From NCBI RefSeq assembly GCF_009192775.1, contig NZ_VTFX01000001.1, positions 1,116,001-1,180,000 on the forward strand: DNA of 64,000 bases, in the 5' to 3' direction. The position numbers and the translations under genes were made by a program. The notes under the pieces are model-generated. The model ran no database searches. It had not been told where the DNA came from and was given only the letters and a program-made list of their open reading frames with translations. Shown one piece after another: positions 17,726 to 25,847 of this stretch (position 1 is its first letter; the number at the start of each line of letters is the position of its first letter). This stretch comes from Arthrobacter yangruifuii. GTDB taxonomy: Bacteria > Actinomycetota > Actinomycetes > Actinomycetales > Micrococcaceae.

Positions 17726-19825
17726 CTAGAAGTTTCCGCCGGACGAGCCGAAGCCGCCGCCGCCACCGAAGCCGCCGCCACCGAAACCGCCGCCGCCGAA
17801 GCCGCCGAAGCCGCCGCCGCCCCATCCGCCGCCGTGCGAGCCGCCGCGCAGGATGGAATCAATGAGGATACCGCCCAGCAACGCGCCGCCCAGGCCGTTG
17901 CCCCCGCCGCCCCCGCCGTAACCGCCGCCGAATCCGCCGCCGAAACCGTCAACGTCCTGCTGAGCCATGTCCGCGGCCTGGGCGGCCAGGGCATTGGCCT
18001 GCTGGGCGTAGGCCAGGGCGCTCACCGGATCCCCGGCCTGCATGGCCACGGCTTGCTGCAGGTTGCGTTCGGCTTCAGCCAGGCGTGTGCGTGCCTCGCT
18101 TCCCACGCCGCCGCGGCGTGCGCGGATGTAATCGGAGGTGCCGGAAATCTGGGCCTGTGCGGCCATGATGGCGTGCTGCAGGGAATCCCGTGCCCGCCGT
18201 TCCTGCTCCTGGCGGTCACGGATCCCTTCCAGCGCGGCATCGAGCTGGGCGTTCGCCGTCTCCAGCCGGCGCAGCAGGTCCACCGGGTCAATGGGCCCGG
18301 CCTGCGTCGCCTGCTGGACTGCGTCAAGGGCGGAACGGACTCCCGCCGCAGGACCTGCGAGGCCGGGGGCAGTCCCGCCCTGGGCGATGGCGCCGGCCTG
18401 GGCGAGGTCCTGGTTGGCATCGGCAACGGCGCGCTGCAGTTCTTGCCGGGTGCCGTCGAGTTCCTGGCTGCGCTTGTCGATCGCGTCCAGCAGCACGTTT
18501 GCCTGATGGACCGCTTCTTCGGCAGCACGGACGGAAACCACGGCCGAGGAAGTATCCCCATCGGAGAGTTTTTCATTCGCCGTTGCGGCGGCATTGGTGA
18601 CAAACGCCAGGCGTTCGTGGGCCTGGTCGATGTTGTCGCTGACCTGGCTGACCGCCGAGGCGGCATAGCGCGAACGCAGCGAGTCCAGCGTCGCCGCGGA
18701 TGTGCTCAGGCGCGAGGCGGCCTGGTCTGCCGCCTCGCGTGCCTGCTGCAGTGCGGCCGGAGCGTTCTTCTCCAGTTCCCGGAGGGAATCGAACTCTTCC
18801 TTGTGCGCCTGCAGCGAATCATTGACGGCCTCGCACCGGCGGATGATTTCCTTCAGCCAGGTGCGCTGCTGCTGTTCGGTGTCCGGTATGTGGTCATCGA
18901 GCTGCTGCTGCAGCTTGAAGGATTCACCCATGTGGGCCCGCGCCGCGGCCAGGTCCTCCGAGAAGGTGGTCACGGCGTCTTCACCGTAGGCAGCCATGGC
19001 GAAGCCCAGCTCCTGCTCACTGGATTTGATTGCGTCGTCCGCTGCCACGAGCAGGCTTCCCGCACGCTTGCGGAGGTCCGGAACGCTCATGGTGTCCAGC
19101 GGATCCACGGGTGCCGCCGGCGCCTGCTGCTGCGCGGGGGCAGCTCCGGCGGATTTGCGGCGCCGGCTGCGGATCAGCAGGGCGGTTCCCAGTCCACCGG
19201 CCACCACCACCCCGCCGACCACCAGGGGAGCCACGGCGGCTCCGCCGGACTCCTGTGCGGCGGCAACCTCCCCGCTTCCCCCGCCGGCGATGTCGGCCAG
19301 GGAATCGGCGGCGTTCACGGCACTGTTGGCCCACTGGGCGGAGGAGATGTCCTGGGATCCCAGCAGGGGATCAGTGGCGGCGGCCAGGATGGCATTGCGG
19401 CGGGCCTGGGTGAGGACGCTCTGGTCCCCGGTGGAAACCTGGATTTTCCGGTCCTCGGTGGCAATGCTCAGGAGCGCTTCCTTGGCTCCCATGCCTTTGC
19501 CCTGGACCACCTCCCGGGACCAGGCCACGGGGTCCGAGGGGTTGGTGAAGGAATCCACGTAGACAACATAGAGGGTGTACCCGGTGTTGCGCTGCACCTC
19601 GGAAATGGCCTCCTGCACCTCCGAGGCATCGCTGCCCAGCACGTCGGCCGGGTCGACTATGTATTCGCCGGGCGGGATCCGCACGGGTGATTCGGCCGGA
19701 ACACGGATAACCGATCCGGCCGCGGCCCGGGGAAGGTCCAGGGGTCCGGCGACAGCCGCGGCGGGGACCAGGACCGTCACTGCGCTCAGGCCGAGTACGG
19801 CCGCCAACCTGTTCCGTAACCGCAT
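17726..19825 (-). CDS. TPM-domain (TLP18.3/Psb32/MOLO-1) membrane protein with Gly-rich tail
   Basis: This 699-residue protein has a signal peptide (LAAVLGLSAVTVLVPAAAVAG) and a TPM domain outside the membrane (about residues 45-175; YIVDPADVLG and YTLYVVYVDSF). One transmembrane helix follows near 200 (PLVVGGVVVAGGLGTALLI), then a long cytoplasmic coiled-coil region. The last roughly 75 residues are Gly/Phe/Tyr-rich repeats (GGFGGGGFGGGG). TPM domains are linked to membrane-protein turnover and acid-phosphatase-like activity, but the role here is unproven. ATG 19825 has AAAGGA six bases upstream. A TAGACT (19901-19896, minus strand) could be its -10. It precedes pspA. Confidence 0.88.
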   Translation of the reverse strand: MRLRNRLAAVLGLSAVTVLVPAAAVAGPLDLPRAAAGSVIRVPAESPVRIPPGEYIVDPADVLGSDASEVQEAISEVQRNTGYTLYVVYVDSFTNPSDPVAWSREVVQGKGMGAKEALLSIATEDRKIQVSTGDQSVLTQARRNAILAAATDPLLGSQDISSAQWANSAVNAADSLADIAGGGSGEVAAAQESGGAAVAPLVVGGVVVAGGLGTALLIRSRRRKSAGAAPAQQQAPAAPVDPLDTMSVPDLRKRAGSLLVAADDAIKSSEQELGFAMAAYGEDAVTTFSEDLAAARAHMGESFKLQQQLDDHIPDTEQQQRTWLKEIIRRCEAVNDSLQAHKEEFDSLRELEKNAPAALQQAREAADQAASRLSTSAATLDSLRSRYAASAVSQVSDNIDQAHERLAFVTNAAATANEKLSDGDTSSAVVSVRAAEEAVHQANVLLDAIDKRSQELDGTRQELQRAVADANQDLAQAGAIAQGGTAPGLAGPAAGVRSALDAVQQATQAGPIDPVDLLRRLETANAQLDAALEGIRDRQEQERRARDSLQHAIMAAQAQISGTSDYIRARRGGVGSEARTRLAEAERNLQQAVAMQAGDPVSALAYAQQANALAAQAADMAQQDVDGFGGGFGGGYGGGGGGNGLGGALLGGILIDSILRGGSHGGGWGGGGFGGFGGGGFGGGGFGGGGGFGSSGGNF

Positions 19826-20145
19826 AAAACATCCTTTGGTTTTCGACTTGGCCGGTTCCACAGGCCGTGAGGGGCAGCATATGACCTTGGTACCGAGTCT
19901 AGGGGCCGCCCTATGCCGCGTCCACCGGGCCGCGGGCGGGCCGGCGCTGCGTAGACCTCCGGGCCGGGCGGCCTGACCTGCGCATTTACCGCAGCTGAGG
20001 GCGGTTCCCGATACAACGGGCATTCGGGTTGTTCACAGCCGATGTCCAGCAACCGTCCTCGTATGTCCCAGCTTGCACTGTCATAGTTGTACCAACACGT
20101 TGTCGCTAGACCATGGGCAAACCGAACCTTGAAAGGACAACCCAC
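19826..20145. other. 320-bp divergent intergenic region (TPM gene / htrA)
   Basis: No gene is seen. It must hold two divergent promoters. For the TPM gene a TAGACT at 19901-19896 (minus) is the best -10 candidate. For htrA the stretch CATAGT at 20082-20087 is a possible -10 without a good -35. GC content falls around 20000-20110 compared with the coding flanks. Confidence 0.5.
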
Positions 20146-21636
20146 ATGACTGAGCAACACGGGGGAGCCGACGAGCGTCCGCTGCCTCCCCGCCCGCCCG
20201 CTCCGCCGTCGTTCCCGGGAGCCCAGGGGGGTCAAACCTCCAATGCTCCTCAGTCCGGCGAGCGGATCAATCCGCCCACGGAGCCGCTTCAGGGCGCTCC
20301 CGTATCCGGACAGCCGGGCACCGGAAACGGACCCGCCGCCCCCGGCGCAGCTCACGGATCCTCCCCGTACGGGGCTGCGCACCCCGGCACCGCATTCCAG
20401 GCCCCTGCCGGAACCGCACCGGCACGCGGGTCACGGGCGAAGAGGTTCGGCGCCGGCACACTGGTTGGGGGCATGCTGCTGGCAGGGCTGCTCGGCGGCG
20501 GCGTGGCTGTAGGGGCCAACGCCCTCATGGACGACGGCGACGCAGCTGCCCGGGCCAGCCAGCCGCAGACCGTCGTGGTGAACAACGAAGACAGCGTCAA
20601 CTCCGTCACCGCAGCGGCAGTAAAGGCCGGTCCCAGCGTTGTCACCATTGAAGTAGCCGCCTCGGGAAGCACCGGCACCGGGTCCGGGATCATCCTGGAC
20701 AACGACGGCCACATCCTGACCAATACGCATGTGGTGACGCTCGGAGGCACCGCCGCCAACCCCGACGTCGAGGTCCAGACCTCCGACGGACGGGTGCTGA
20801 CCGCCACCGTGGTCGGTACGGATCCGGTATCGGACCTCGCCGTGATCAAGGTGGATGCCGACGACCTGACGCCGGCTGCACTGGGAGACTCCGGGAAGCT
20901 GAATGTCGGAGACACCGTTATTGCCATCGGTGCGCCGCTTGGCCTGTCCGGAACCGTCACCGACGGTATTGTCTCCACACTGAACCGCACTATCAGCGTC
21001 CAGTCCTCTGCCGCCCCGGAGGGGTCGGACAGTTCCGATGCCCCCGAGGACAACGGTTTCGGCTTCCGGTTCGCGCCGCCGGACGGCTCCTCGCAGGATC
21101 AGAGCACCGCTGAGAGCTCGATCTTCCTCAACGTCATCCAGACCGACGCCGCCATCAACCACGGAAATTCCGGCGGCGCCCTGGTGAACACCGACGGCGA
21201 GGTCATCGGCGTGAACGTGGCCATCGCCTCGGCCGCCTCGGGTTCTGCCGGCGAGGACAGCGGCAACATCGGCGTCGGCTTTGCCGTGCCGATGAGTTAC
21301 GCCGAGCGCGTCGCCGAGGAAATCATCAAGGACGGGTCGGCTACGCACGGCTACCTCGGTGTTTCGGTTACCCCGGCAACCGCGTCCGACTCCTCCTCGA
21401 CCTTTACGGTAGGGGCGAAAGTTGCCGAGGTAGTGCCCGGCTCGCCCGGTGAAAAGGCAGGACTGCGCGCGGGGGACGTGGTCACCTCGGTGGACGGCAT
21501 CCCCGTGACCGATGCCCAGTCACTCACGGCTGCGATCCGCATGCAGCCTGCCGGAGGCAAGGTGACCGTCGACTACACCCGCGGCGGGAAGGCAGACAGC
21601 GTCGACGTCACGCTCGGTGATTCGGCCAAGCAGTAA
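20146..21636 (+). CDS. HtrA/DegP-type membrane-anchored serine protease with PDZ domain
   Basis: This 496-residue protein has a Pro-rich cytoplasmic N-terminus (about 1-100) and one transmembrane segment (LVGGMLLAGLLGGGVAVGA). A trypsin-like domain follows with His (THVVTLGG, about 194), Asp (SDLAVIKVD, about 229) and Ser (HGNSGGAL, about 342). A C-terminal PDZ domain (about 400-490; VPGSPGEKAGLRAGDVV) completes it. The protease acts outside the membrane in protein quality control, like mycobacterial PepD/HtrA. An insertion of about 35 Ser/Asp/Glu-rich residues interrupts the protease domain before the Ser strand. ATG 20146 has AAAGGA nine bases upstream. It diverges from the TPM/pspA genes. 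Confidence 0.93.
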   Translation: MTEQHGGADERPLPPRPPAPPSFPGAQGGQTSNAPQSGERINPPTEPLQGAPVSGQPGTGNGPAAPGAAHGSSPYGAAHPGTAFQAPAGTAPARGSRAKRFGAGTLVGGMLLAGLLGGGVAVGANALMDDGDAAARASQPQTVVVNNEDSVNSVTAAAVKAGPSVVTIEVAASGSTGTGSGIILDNDGHILTNTHVVTLGGTAANPDVEVQTSDGRVLTATVVGTDPVSDLAVIKVDADDLTPAALGDSGKLNVGDTVIAIGAPLGLSGTVTDGIVSTLNRTISVQSSAAPEGSDSSDAPEDNGFGFRFAPPDGSSQDQSTAESSIFLNVIQTDAAINHGNSGGALVNTDGEVIGVNVAIASAASGSAGEDSGNIGVGFAVPMSYAERVAEEIIKDGSATHGYLGVSVTPATASDSSSTFTVGAKVAEVVPGSPGEKAGLRAGDVVTSVDGIPVTDAQSLTAAIRMQPAGGKVTVDYTRGGKADSVDVTLGDSAKQ

Positions 21637-21682
21637 GCGCATCTGTTTCGGCAGGAGCCTTATGGCGGCTCACTGAACAAGG

Positions 21683-21723
21683 GCAGGGCCGTCCTGCGGA
21701 AGACCTCCGCAGGGCGGCCCTGC
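21683..21723 (+). terminator. Long hairpin downstream of htrA
   Basis: Seventeen pairs with one G-T wobble (21683-21699 with 21707-21723) close a 7-nt loop. It is stable but lacks a T-run. It most likely ends the htrA transcript. Confidence 0.7.
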
Positions 21724-21870
21724 GGCTGTCTGCCGGGGCTCCGCCGGGGCTGACGGGAAAGCCCGTCCAGTGTGTGATTAGCTTTAATGGCACCGCTGCC
21801 CGGGCGGTGCGCGTCGGCGGGGGAATCCCTTAGCCGCTGAGAACCGATTTCCTTACCGGAAAGGCGCCGA

Positions 21871-22710
21871 ATGCAGGAGTCAGCCACCCGTCCGCTGAAC
21901 ATTGTTGTTTTGGTCAAGCATGTCCCCGACGCACAGTTTGACCGGCACCTCACCGGACCCGGGCATACCCTGGACCGCGCCGAAAGCATTCTCTCCGAGC
22001 TGGACGAATACGCCCTCGAAGCCGCGCTGCAGCTGGCCGAGGCACGCGGCGGGGAGAGCGCCGGCAACCGCGTCACGGCCCTGGCCATGGGACCGGCGGC
22101 CGCAGTGAACGCAGTGAAGAAGTCCCTGCAGATCGGCGCCTATGCCGGCGTACACCTGACCGACGATGCCCTCGCGGGATCCGACGCGGCCGGCACCTCA
22201 CTGGCCCTCGCCGCGGCCGTGCGTGCCCTCGAAGAAACCCAGGGCCCGGTGGACCTGGTGATCACGGGGATGGCATCCACCGACGGCGAAACCTCGCTGG
22301 TTCCGGCGCAGCTCGCCGAAAGGCTGCAGCTGGCACAGGTGACCTTCGCCTCCGAGCTCGCAGTCGCCGACGTCGACGGTGCGGCGGTAGTGACGGCCCG
22401 CCGCGACGGCGACTCCTTCACGGAGACGGTCGACGCACCGCTGCCCGCGCTCGTCTCGGTGACGGACCAGGCCAACAACCCGCGCTACCCGAACTTCAAG
22501 GGCATCATGGCGGCCAAGAAGAAACCCGTCACCGTCCTGACACTCGCCGATATCGGCGTGGACCCCGCACAGGTGGGGCAGGACGGCGCCTGGACCGCCG
22601 TAGCGGCTTCGGCCCCCCGGCCGCCGCGCTCGCAGGGAACCGTCATCACCGACGACGGCACAGCCGGCGTGCAGCTGGTGGAATACCTCGCCGCGCAGAA
22701 ACTGATCTAA
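21871..22710 (+). CDS. etfB: Electron transfer flavoprotein beta subunit
   Basis: This 279-residue protein starts NIVVLVKHVPDAQ, the family's N-terminal pattern. It contains the AMP-binding region (GMASTDGETSLVPAQLAERL) and the signature LVSVTDQANNPRYPNFKGIMAAKKKP, which includes the recognition loop used to dock acyl-CoA dehydrogenases. Together with EtfA it passes electrons from FAD dehydrogenases to the quinone pool. ATG 21871 has AAAGG seven bases upstream. A short stem-loop (21790-21796 with 21804-21810) lies in the leader. It is followed 64 bp later by etfA. Confidence 0.96.
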   Translation: MQESATRPLNIVVLVKHVPDAQFDRHLTGPGHTLDRAESILSELDEYALEAALQLAEARGGESAGNRVTALAMGPAAAVNAVKKSLQIGAYAGVHLTDDALAGSDAAGTSLALAAAVRALEETQGPVDLVITGMASTDGETSLVPAQLAERLQLAQVTFASELAVADVDGAAVVTARRDGDSFTETVDAPLPALVSVTDQANNPRYPNFKGIMAAKKKPVTVLTLADIGVDPAQVGQDGAWTAVAASAPRPPRSQGTVITDDGTAGVQLVEYLAAQKLI

Positions 22711-22774
22711 GACTTCTCCTGCATTGAACCGGCGCTGCGCAGGCGCCGCCGCCTACATCCCGAAGGAGCGCATC

Positions 22775-23722
22775 ATGGCGTCCGTCCTGGTTTTTCTTGA
22801 TGTCCCAGCCCTGCCCCTGCCGCGGGCTGCCCGCGAACTGCTGACCCTTGCGGGCACCGTGGGGACACCGGTGGTCGCTGCCGCACGCCGTGTGGATCCG
22901 GCCATGCTCGATGCCCTCGCCTCCCACGGCGCCGTGAAGGTCTACGAACCGGCAGGGGAGCTGGACGCCGTCCTGGTGGCCGCCAAGGCCGCCTTCCTGG
23001 CAGATGCGGCGAAGACCGAACAGCCCGACGCCATCCTGCTGGGCAATTCCTTCGAGGACCGGGAGATCGCCGCCCGCACCGGCATCAAGCTGGGCTCCGG
23101 TGTCATTACCGACGCCGTGGCCGTGGCTCCCGATCTCGCCGTCACCAAGTCGGTGCTGGCCGGGTCCTATACGTCCACGTGCCGGGTACGGACGGGCACG
23201 CCCGTGATCACGGTCAAAGCCAACAGCGTCGAACCCGCACCGGCCGATCCGGCTGCCGCGGCCCCGCAGCTGGTTGAGGTGCCGCTTTCCGACGCCGGCC
23301 CCGCCGCCCGGGTCACCGGCCGTTCCGGCAAGCGCGTCAGCGGACGTCCCGAACTGGCCGAGGCGCGGGTCATCGTGGCCGGGGGCCGCGGCATGGACGG
23401 GAACTTCGGTCCCGTGGAAGAACTGGCGGACCTGCTCGGCGGCGCAGTGGGTGCCTCGCGGGCGGCGACGGATGCCGGCTGGATCGAGCATTCCGCCCAG
23501 GTGGGCCAGACCGGCAAGACGGTTTCCCCGCAGCTGTACATTTCCGCCGGCATCTCCGGTGCCATCCAGCAGAAGGCCGGCATGCAGACCGCCAAGGTGA
23601 TCGTTGCGGTCAACAAGGACGCGGACGCGCCGGTGTTCGAGATTGCGGACTTCGGCATTGTGGGCGATGTGTTCTCCGTGCTGCCCCAGGCGGCCGAGGA
23701 GATCCGGAAGCGCAGGGCCTAG
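22775..23722 (+). CDS. etfA: Electron transfer flavoprotein alpha subunit
   Basis: This 315-residue protein has the EtfA C-terminal FAD-binding domain. The motif GGRGMDGNFG is followed by GASRAATDAGW, GQTGKTVSPQLYI, GISGAIQQKAGM and AVNKDADAPVFEIADFGIVGD. The N-terminal domain pairs with EtfB. ATG 22775 has AAGGAG seven bases upstream; the open frame before it is not family-like. It is the second gene of the etfBA operon, and the PIG-L gene starts one base after its stop codon. The mycobacterial fixA-fixB order is the same. Confidence 0.96.
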   Translation: MASVLVFLDVPALPLPRAARELLTLAGTVGTPVVAAARRVDPAMLDALASHGAVKVYEPAGELDAVLVAAKAAFLADAAKTEQPDAILLGNSFEDREIAARTGIKLGSGVITDAVAVAPDLAVTKSVLAGSYTSTCRVRTGTPVITVKANSVEPAPADPAAAAPQLVEVPLSDAGPAARVTGRSGKRVSGRPELAEARVIVAGGRGMDGNFGPVEELADLLGGAVGASRAATDAGWIEHSAQVGQTGKTVSPQLYISAGISGAIQQKAGMQTAKVIVAVNKDADAPVFEIADFGIVGDVFSVLPQAAEEIRKRRA

Positions 23723-23723
23723 C

Positions 23724-24467
23724 ATGGAGTCCCTGCAGACCCCGGCCCGGGTCCTGGCTTTCGCCGCCCATCCGGATGACATCGATTTCGGCGCGGCCGG
23801 AACGCTGGCCGGCTGGGCACGCTCCGGTGCCGAAATCACTTACTGCATCATGACCGCCGGAGACGCCGGCGGTTTCGATCCCTCCGACCGCTCCGGTGTC
23901 ACCGAACTCCGCAGTGCGGAGCAGCGCGAGGCCGCCCGCCGGGTGGGTGTGCGGGACATTGTGTTCCTGGGGGAGCGGGACGGCTATCTGGAGGTGAACC
24001 ACGCGGTGATTGCCCGGGTGGTGGAGCAGATCCGCCGGGTGCGTCCCGACGTCGTGCTGTCCATGCACCCCGAGCGGAACTGGGACCGCCTCCAGGCGAG
24101 CCATCCGGACCATCTGGCCTGCGGCGAAATTGTCACGCGGGCCGTGTACCCTGCCGCCGAGAATCCGTTCGCCTATCCGGAACTCGCGGAGCAGGGGCTG
24201 CAGGCGTACAAAGTGCCGTGGCTGTGGTTTTACGGTGCGCCGCGGGAGCGGGAGAACACGGCGGTGGATGTCAGTTCCACCGTGGACGTCAAACTCGCCG
24301 CCATCCGGGTCCACGCGAGCCAGCATCCGGACCTTGAGGGCATGGATGCCTCGGTCCGCCGGTTCCTGCAGGACAATGCCCGCCGGCACGGCCTTCCGGA
24401 GGGTGCCAGCGCGGAGACGTTCCACGCAGTGGGCGTGAACACCCCGGAGACCATCGCCGGGTTCTAG
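23724..24467 (+). CDS. PIG-L family (LmbE-like) zinc deacetylase
   Basis: This 247-residue enzyme has the zinc-binding AAHPDD motif at residues 14-19 with the catalytic Asp. A third ligand lies in SHPDH (about 126-130). The family removes N-acetyl groups from sugars or glycoconjugates; mycothiol enzymes MshB and Mca belong to it. This one is shorter than MshB and lacks clear diagnostic features, so the substrate is left open. Its ATG lies one base after the etfA stop with no separate promoter, so it belongs to the etfBA transcript. That link is unexplained by ETF biochemistry. Confidence 0.88.
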   Translation: MESLQTPARVLAFAAHPDDIDFGAAGTLAGWARSGAEITYCIMTAGDAGGFDPSDRSGVTELRSAEQREAARRVGVRDIVFLGERDGYLEVNHAVIARVVEQIRRVRPDVVLSMHPERNWDRLQASHPDHLACGEIVTRAVYPAAENPFAYPELAEQGLQAYKVPWLWFYGAPRERENTAVDVSSTVDVKLAAIRVHASQHPDLEGMDASVRRFLQDNARRHGLPEGASAETFHAVGVNTPETIAGF

Positions 24468-24473
24468 CGGGGG

Positions 24474-24515
24474 CCGCTGCTGCCGGACCCCCGCTGCTGC
24501 CGGACCCCCGCTGCA
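24474..24515. repeat. 18-bp tandem repeat between convergent genes
   Basis: The unit CCGCTGCTGCCGGACCCC occurs twice in direct succession, followed by a partial third copy. It lies between the convergent PIG-L and methyltransferase genes and has some self-complementarity. It may act in termination or be a slippage product. Confidence 0.7.
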
Positions 24516-24522
24516 CGGGGTA

Positions 24523-25323
24523 CTAGGGGCGGACGGCCGTGGCGATGAGGGTGCCGGTATCGAGGGCGAAATCCTCGCCGAGCTCCGCCAGGAAAGCGGC
24601 ACGGACCCGCTCCACCGCTGCCGGATCTTCGGGCAGGAGCAGCCGGTAGCCGCCGCCAAGCACCATCGACCAGGCCAGTGAGGGACTGAGCTGGACCTGC
24701 CCCGGCGTGGCCGCGATGGTGATGTCGGTCAGGCCCAGGGACTCCAGCCAGGAGGTGAGCTTCCCCGGTGTCTGCAGCCGCTGCACGTTCCGGCTTCCTG
24801 ACAGGGGAAGGTCGGCAAGTTCAGGGCGTTCCTGCAGGCAGGCTTTCCACAGCAGCTCCCGGAACGGCTCCCAGGATCCTTCGGCCCAGGTGCTGAGGGC
24901 GAAGCGCCCGCCGCTGCGGAGCAGCGACACGAGGTGGGCGGCGCCGGCATCCATATCCGGGAGGAAGAACAGGGAGTAGGCGCTGACCACCGCGTCATAG
25001 GGTGCATCGGACTGCCAGGAGGTGACGTCCGCCTGCGTCAGGAAAACATTGCTGAGTGCGAGGGTGTCTGCCTTCGCCTGGGTCAGGGACAGCATCTGCG
25101 CGCTGAGATCCACGCCGTCGACGAGGCCGTCGGGGCCGGCGAACTGCGCAGCCGGAATGGTGGTGGCACCGCTGCCGCAGCCGGCGTCCAGGACCCGGTC
25201 GCCGAGGGTAATGTCAGCCGCAGCCACGAGGGCGTTTCCCATGGGGTTCCAAAGCGAAGGTGCAAGCCGCTCGAAGTCGGCGGCGCCGGCGTCGAACGCG
25301 TCGCCGAGGTGGAGTTCAGGCAT
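24523..25323 (-). CDS. Class I SAM-dependent methyltransferase
   Basis: This 266-residue protein has SAM motif I LDAGCGSGATT (about 45-55), an acidic motif II (VDGVDLSAQM), and motif post-II YDAVVSAYSLFFLPD. It resembles small-molecule/UbiE-like methyltransferases, but the substrate is not evident. A SAM methyltransferase (Rv3030) lies next to the ETF genes in mycobacteria as well. ATG 25323 has GAAGGA nine bases upstream. It is downstream of trmL on the same strand with a 15-bp gap, so it may be transcribed with it. Confidence 0.88.
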   Translation of the reverse strand: MPELHLGDAFDAGAADFERLAPSLWNPMGNALVAAADITLGDRVLDAGCGSGATTIPAAQFAGPDGLVDGVDLSAQMLSLTQAKADTLALSNVFLTQADVTSWQSDAPYDAVVSAYSLFFLPDMDAGAAHLVSLLRSGGRFALSTWAEGSWEPFRELLWKACLQERPELADLPLSGSRNVQRLQTPGKLTSWLESLGLTDITIAATPGQVQLSPSLAWSMVLGGGYRLLLPEDPAAVERVRAAFLAELGEDFALDTGTLIATAVRP

Positions 25324-25338
25324 GGGAAGTGTCCTTCG

Positions 25339-25806
25339 CTAGAGCTGGGCGCCGGCGAAACCGTGCTGGCGCCAGGCTTCGTAAACGGCAATGGAGGCGG
25401 AATTGGCAAGGTTCAGGGACCGCAGGGACGGCAGCATGGGAATCCGTACCCGGGCGGTGATATGCGGATCTTTCTTCACTTCGTCTGACAGTCCCACCGA
25501 CTCGCGGCCAAACATCAGGACGTCTCCGGCACGATACTCGATATCGGTGTGGGTGGTGTCCCCGTCCGAGGTGAACGCATACACACGTTCGGGTTTCAGG
25601 GCATCCCAGGCGTCCTGCAGGTTCGCATGGACGTGCAGGACGGCCAGGTCATGGTAGTCAAGCCCGGCACGGCGCAGCTTGGAGTCCTCCAGGCTGAAGC
25701 CGAGGGGCTCCACCAGGTGGAGTTCGGCGCCGGTGATGGCCGCAAGGCGAATCGCGTTTCCGGTATTGCCGGGGATTTCAGGGGAATGGAAAAGGATACG
25801 GAACAC
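25339..25806 (-). CDS. trmL: tRNA (cytidine/uridine-34 2'-O)-methyltransferase TrmL
   Basis: This 155-residue SPOUT methyltransferase matches TrmL length. Seen motifs are FHSPEIPGNTGNAIRLA at the N-terminus, LMFGRESVGL and the knot-forming IPMLPSLRSLNLANSASI near the C-terminus. It 2'-O-methylates the wobble base of tRNA-Leu isoacceptors in the known family. The GTG at 25806 has no Shine-Dalgarno sequence, but TAGGAT ends exactly six bases before it. The mRNA is thus probably leaderless. The methyltransferase gene follows after 15 bp. Confidence 0.95.
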   Translation of the reverse strand: MFRILFHSPEIPGNTGNAIRLAAITGAELHLVEPLGFSLEDSKLRRAGLDYHDLAVLHVHANLQDAWDALKPERVYAFTSDGDTTHTDIEYRAGDVLMFGRESVGLSDEVKKDPHITARVRIPMLPSLRSLNLANSASIAVYEAWRQHGFAGAQL

Positions 25807-25812
25807 AGCCCC

Positions 25813-25818
25813 ATCCTA
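25813..25818 (-). promoter_or_regulatory. -10 element, leaderless start of trmL
   Basis: On the minus strand TAGGAT is followed by six bases (GGGGCT) and the GTG start at 25806. The spacing puts the transcription start at the start codon. Confidence 0.6.
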
Positions 25819-25847
25819 TGCCCGGCTTTGCGGGCCGAACGCATCGG

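Noticed and set aside
17834-19690. Long plus-strand open frame of 618 codons opposite the TPM-domain gene
   Set aside because: It is the high-GC mirror of a clearly real gene; the protein is low-complexity Gly/Val/His without any domain, signal or ribosome-binding site.
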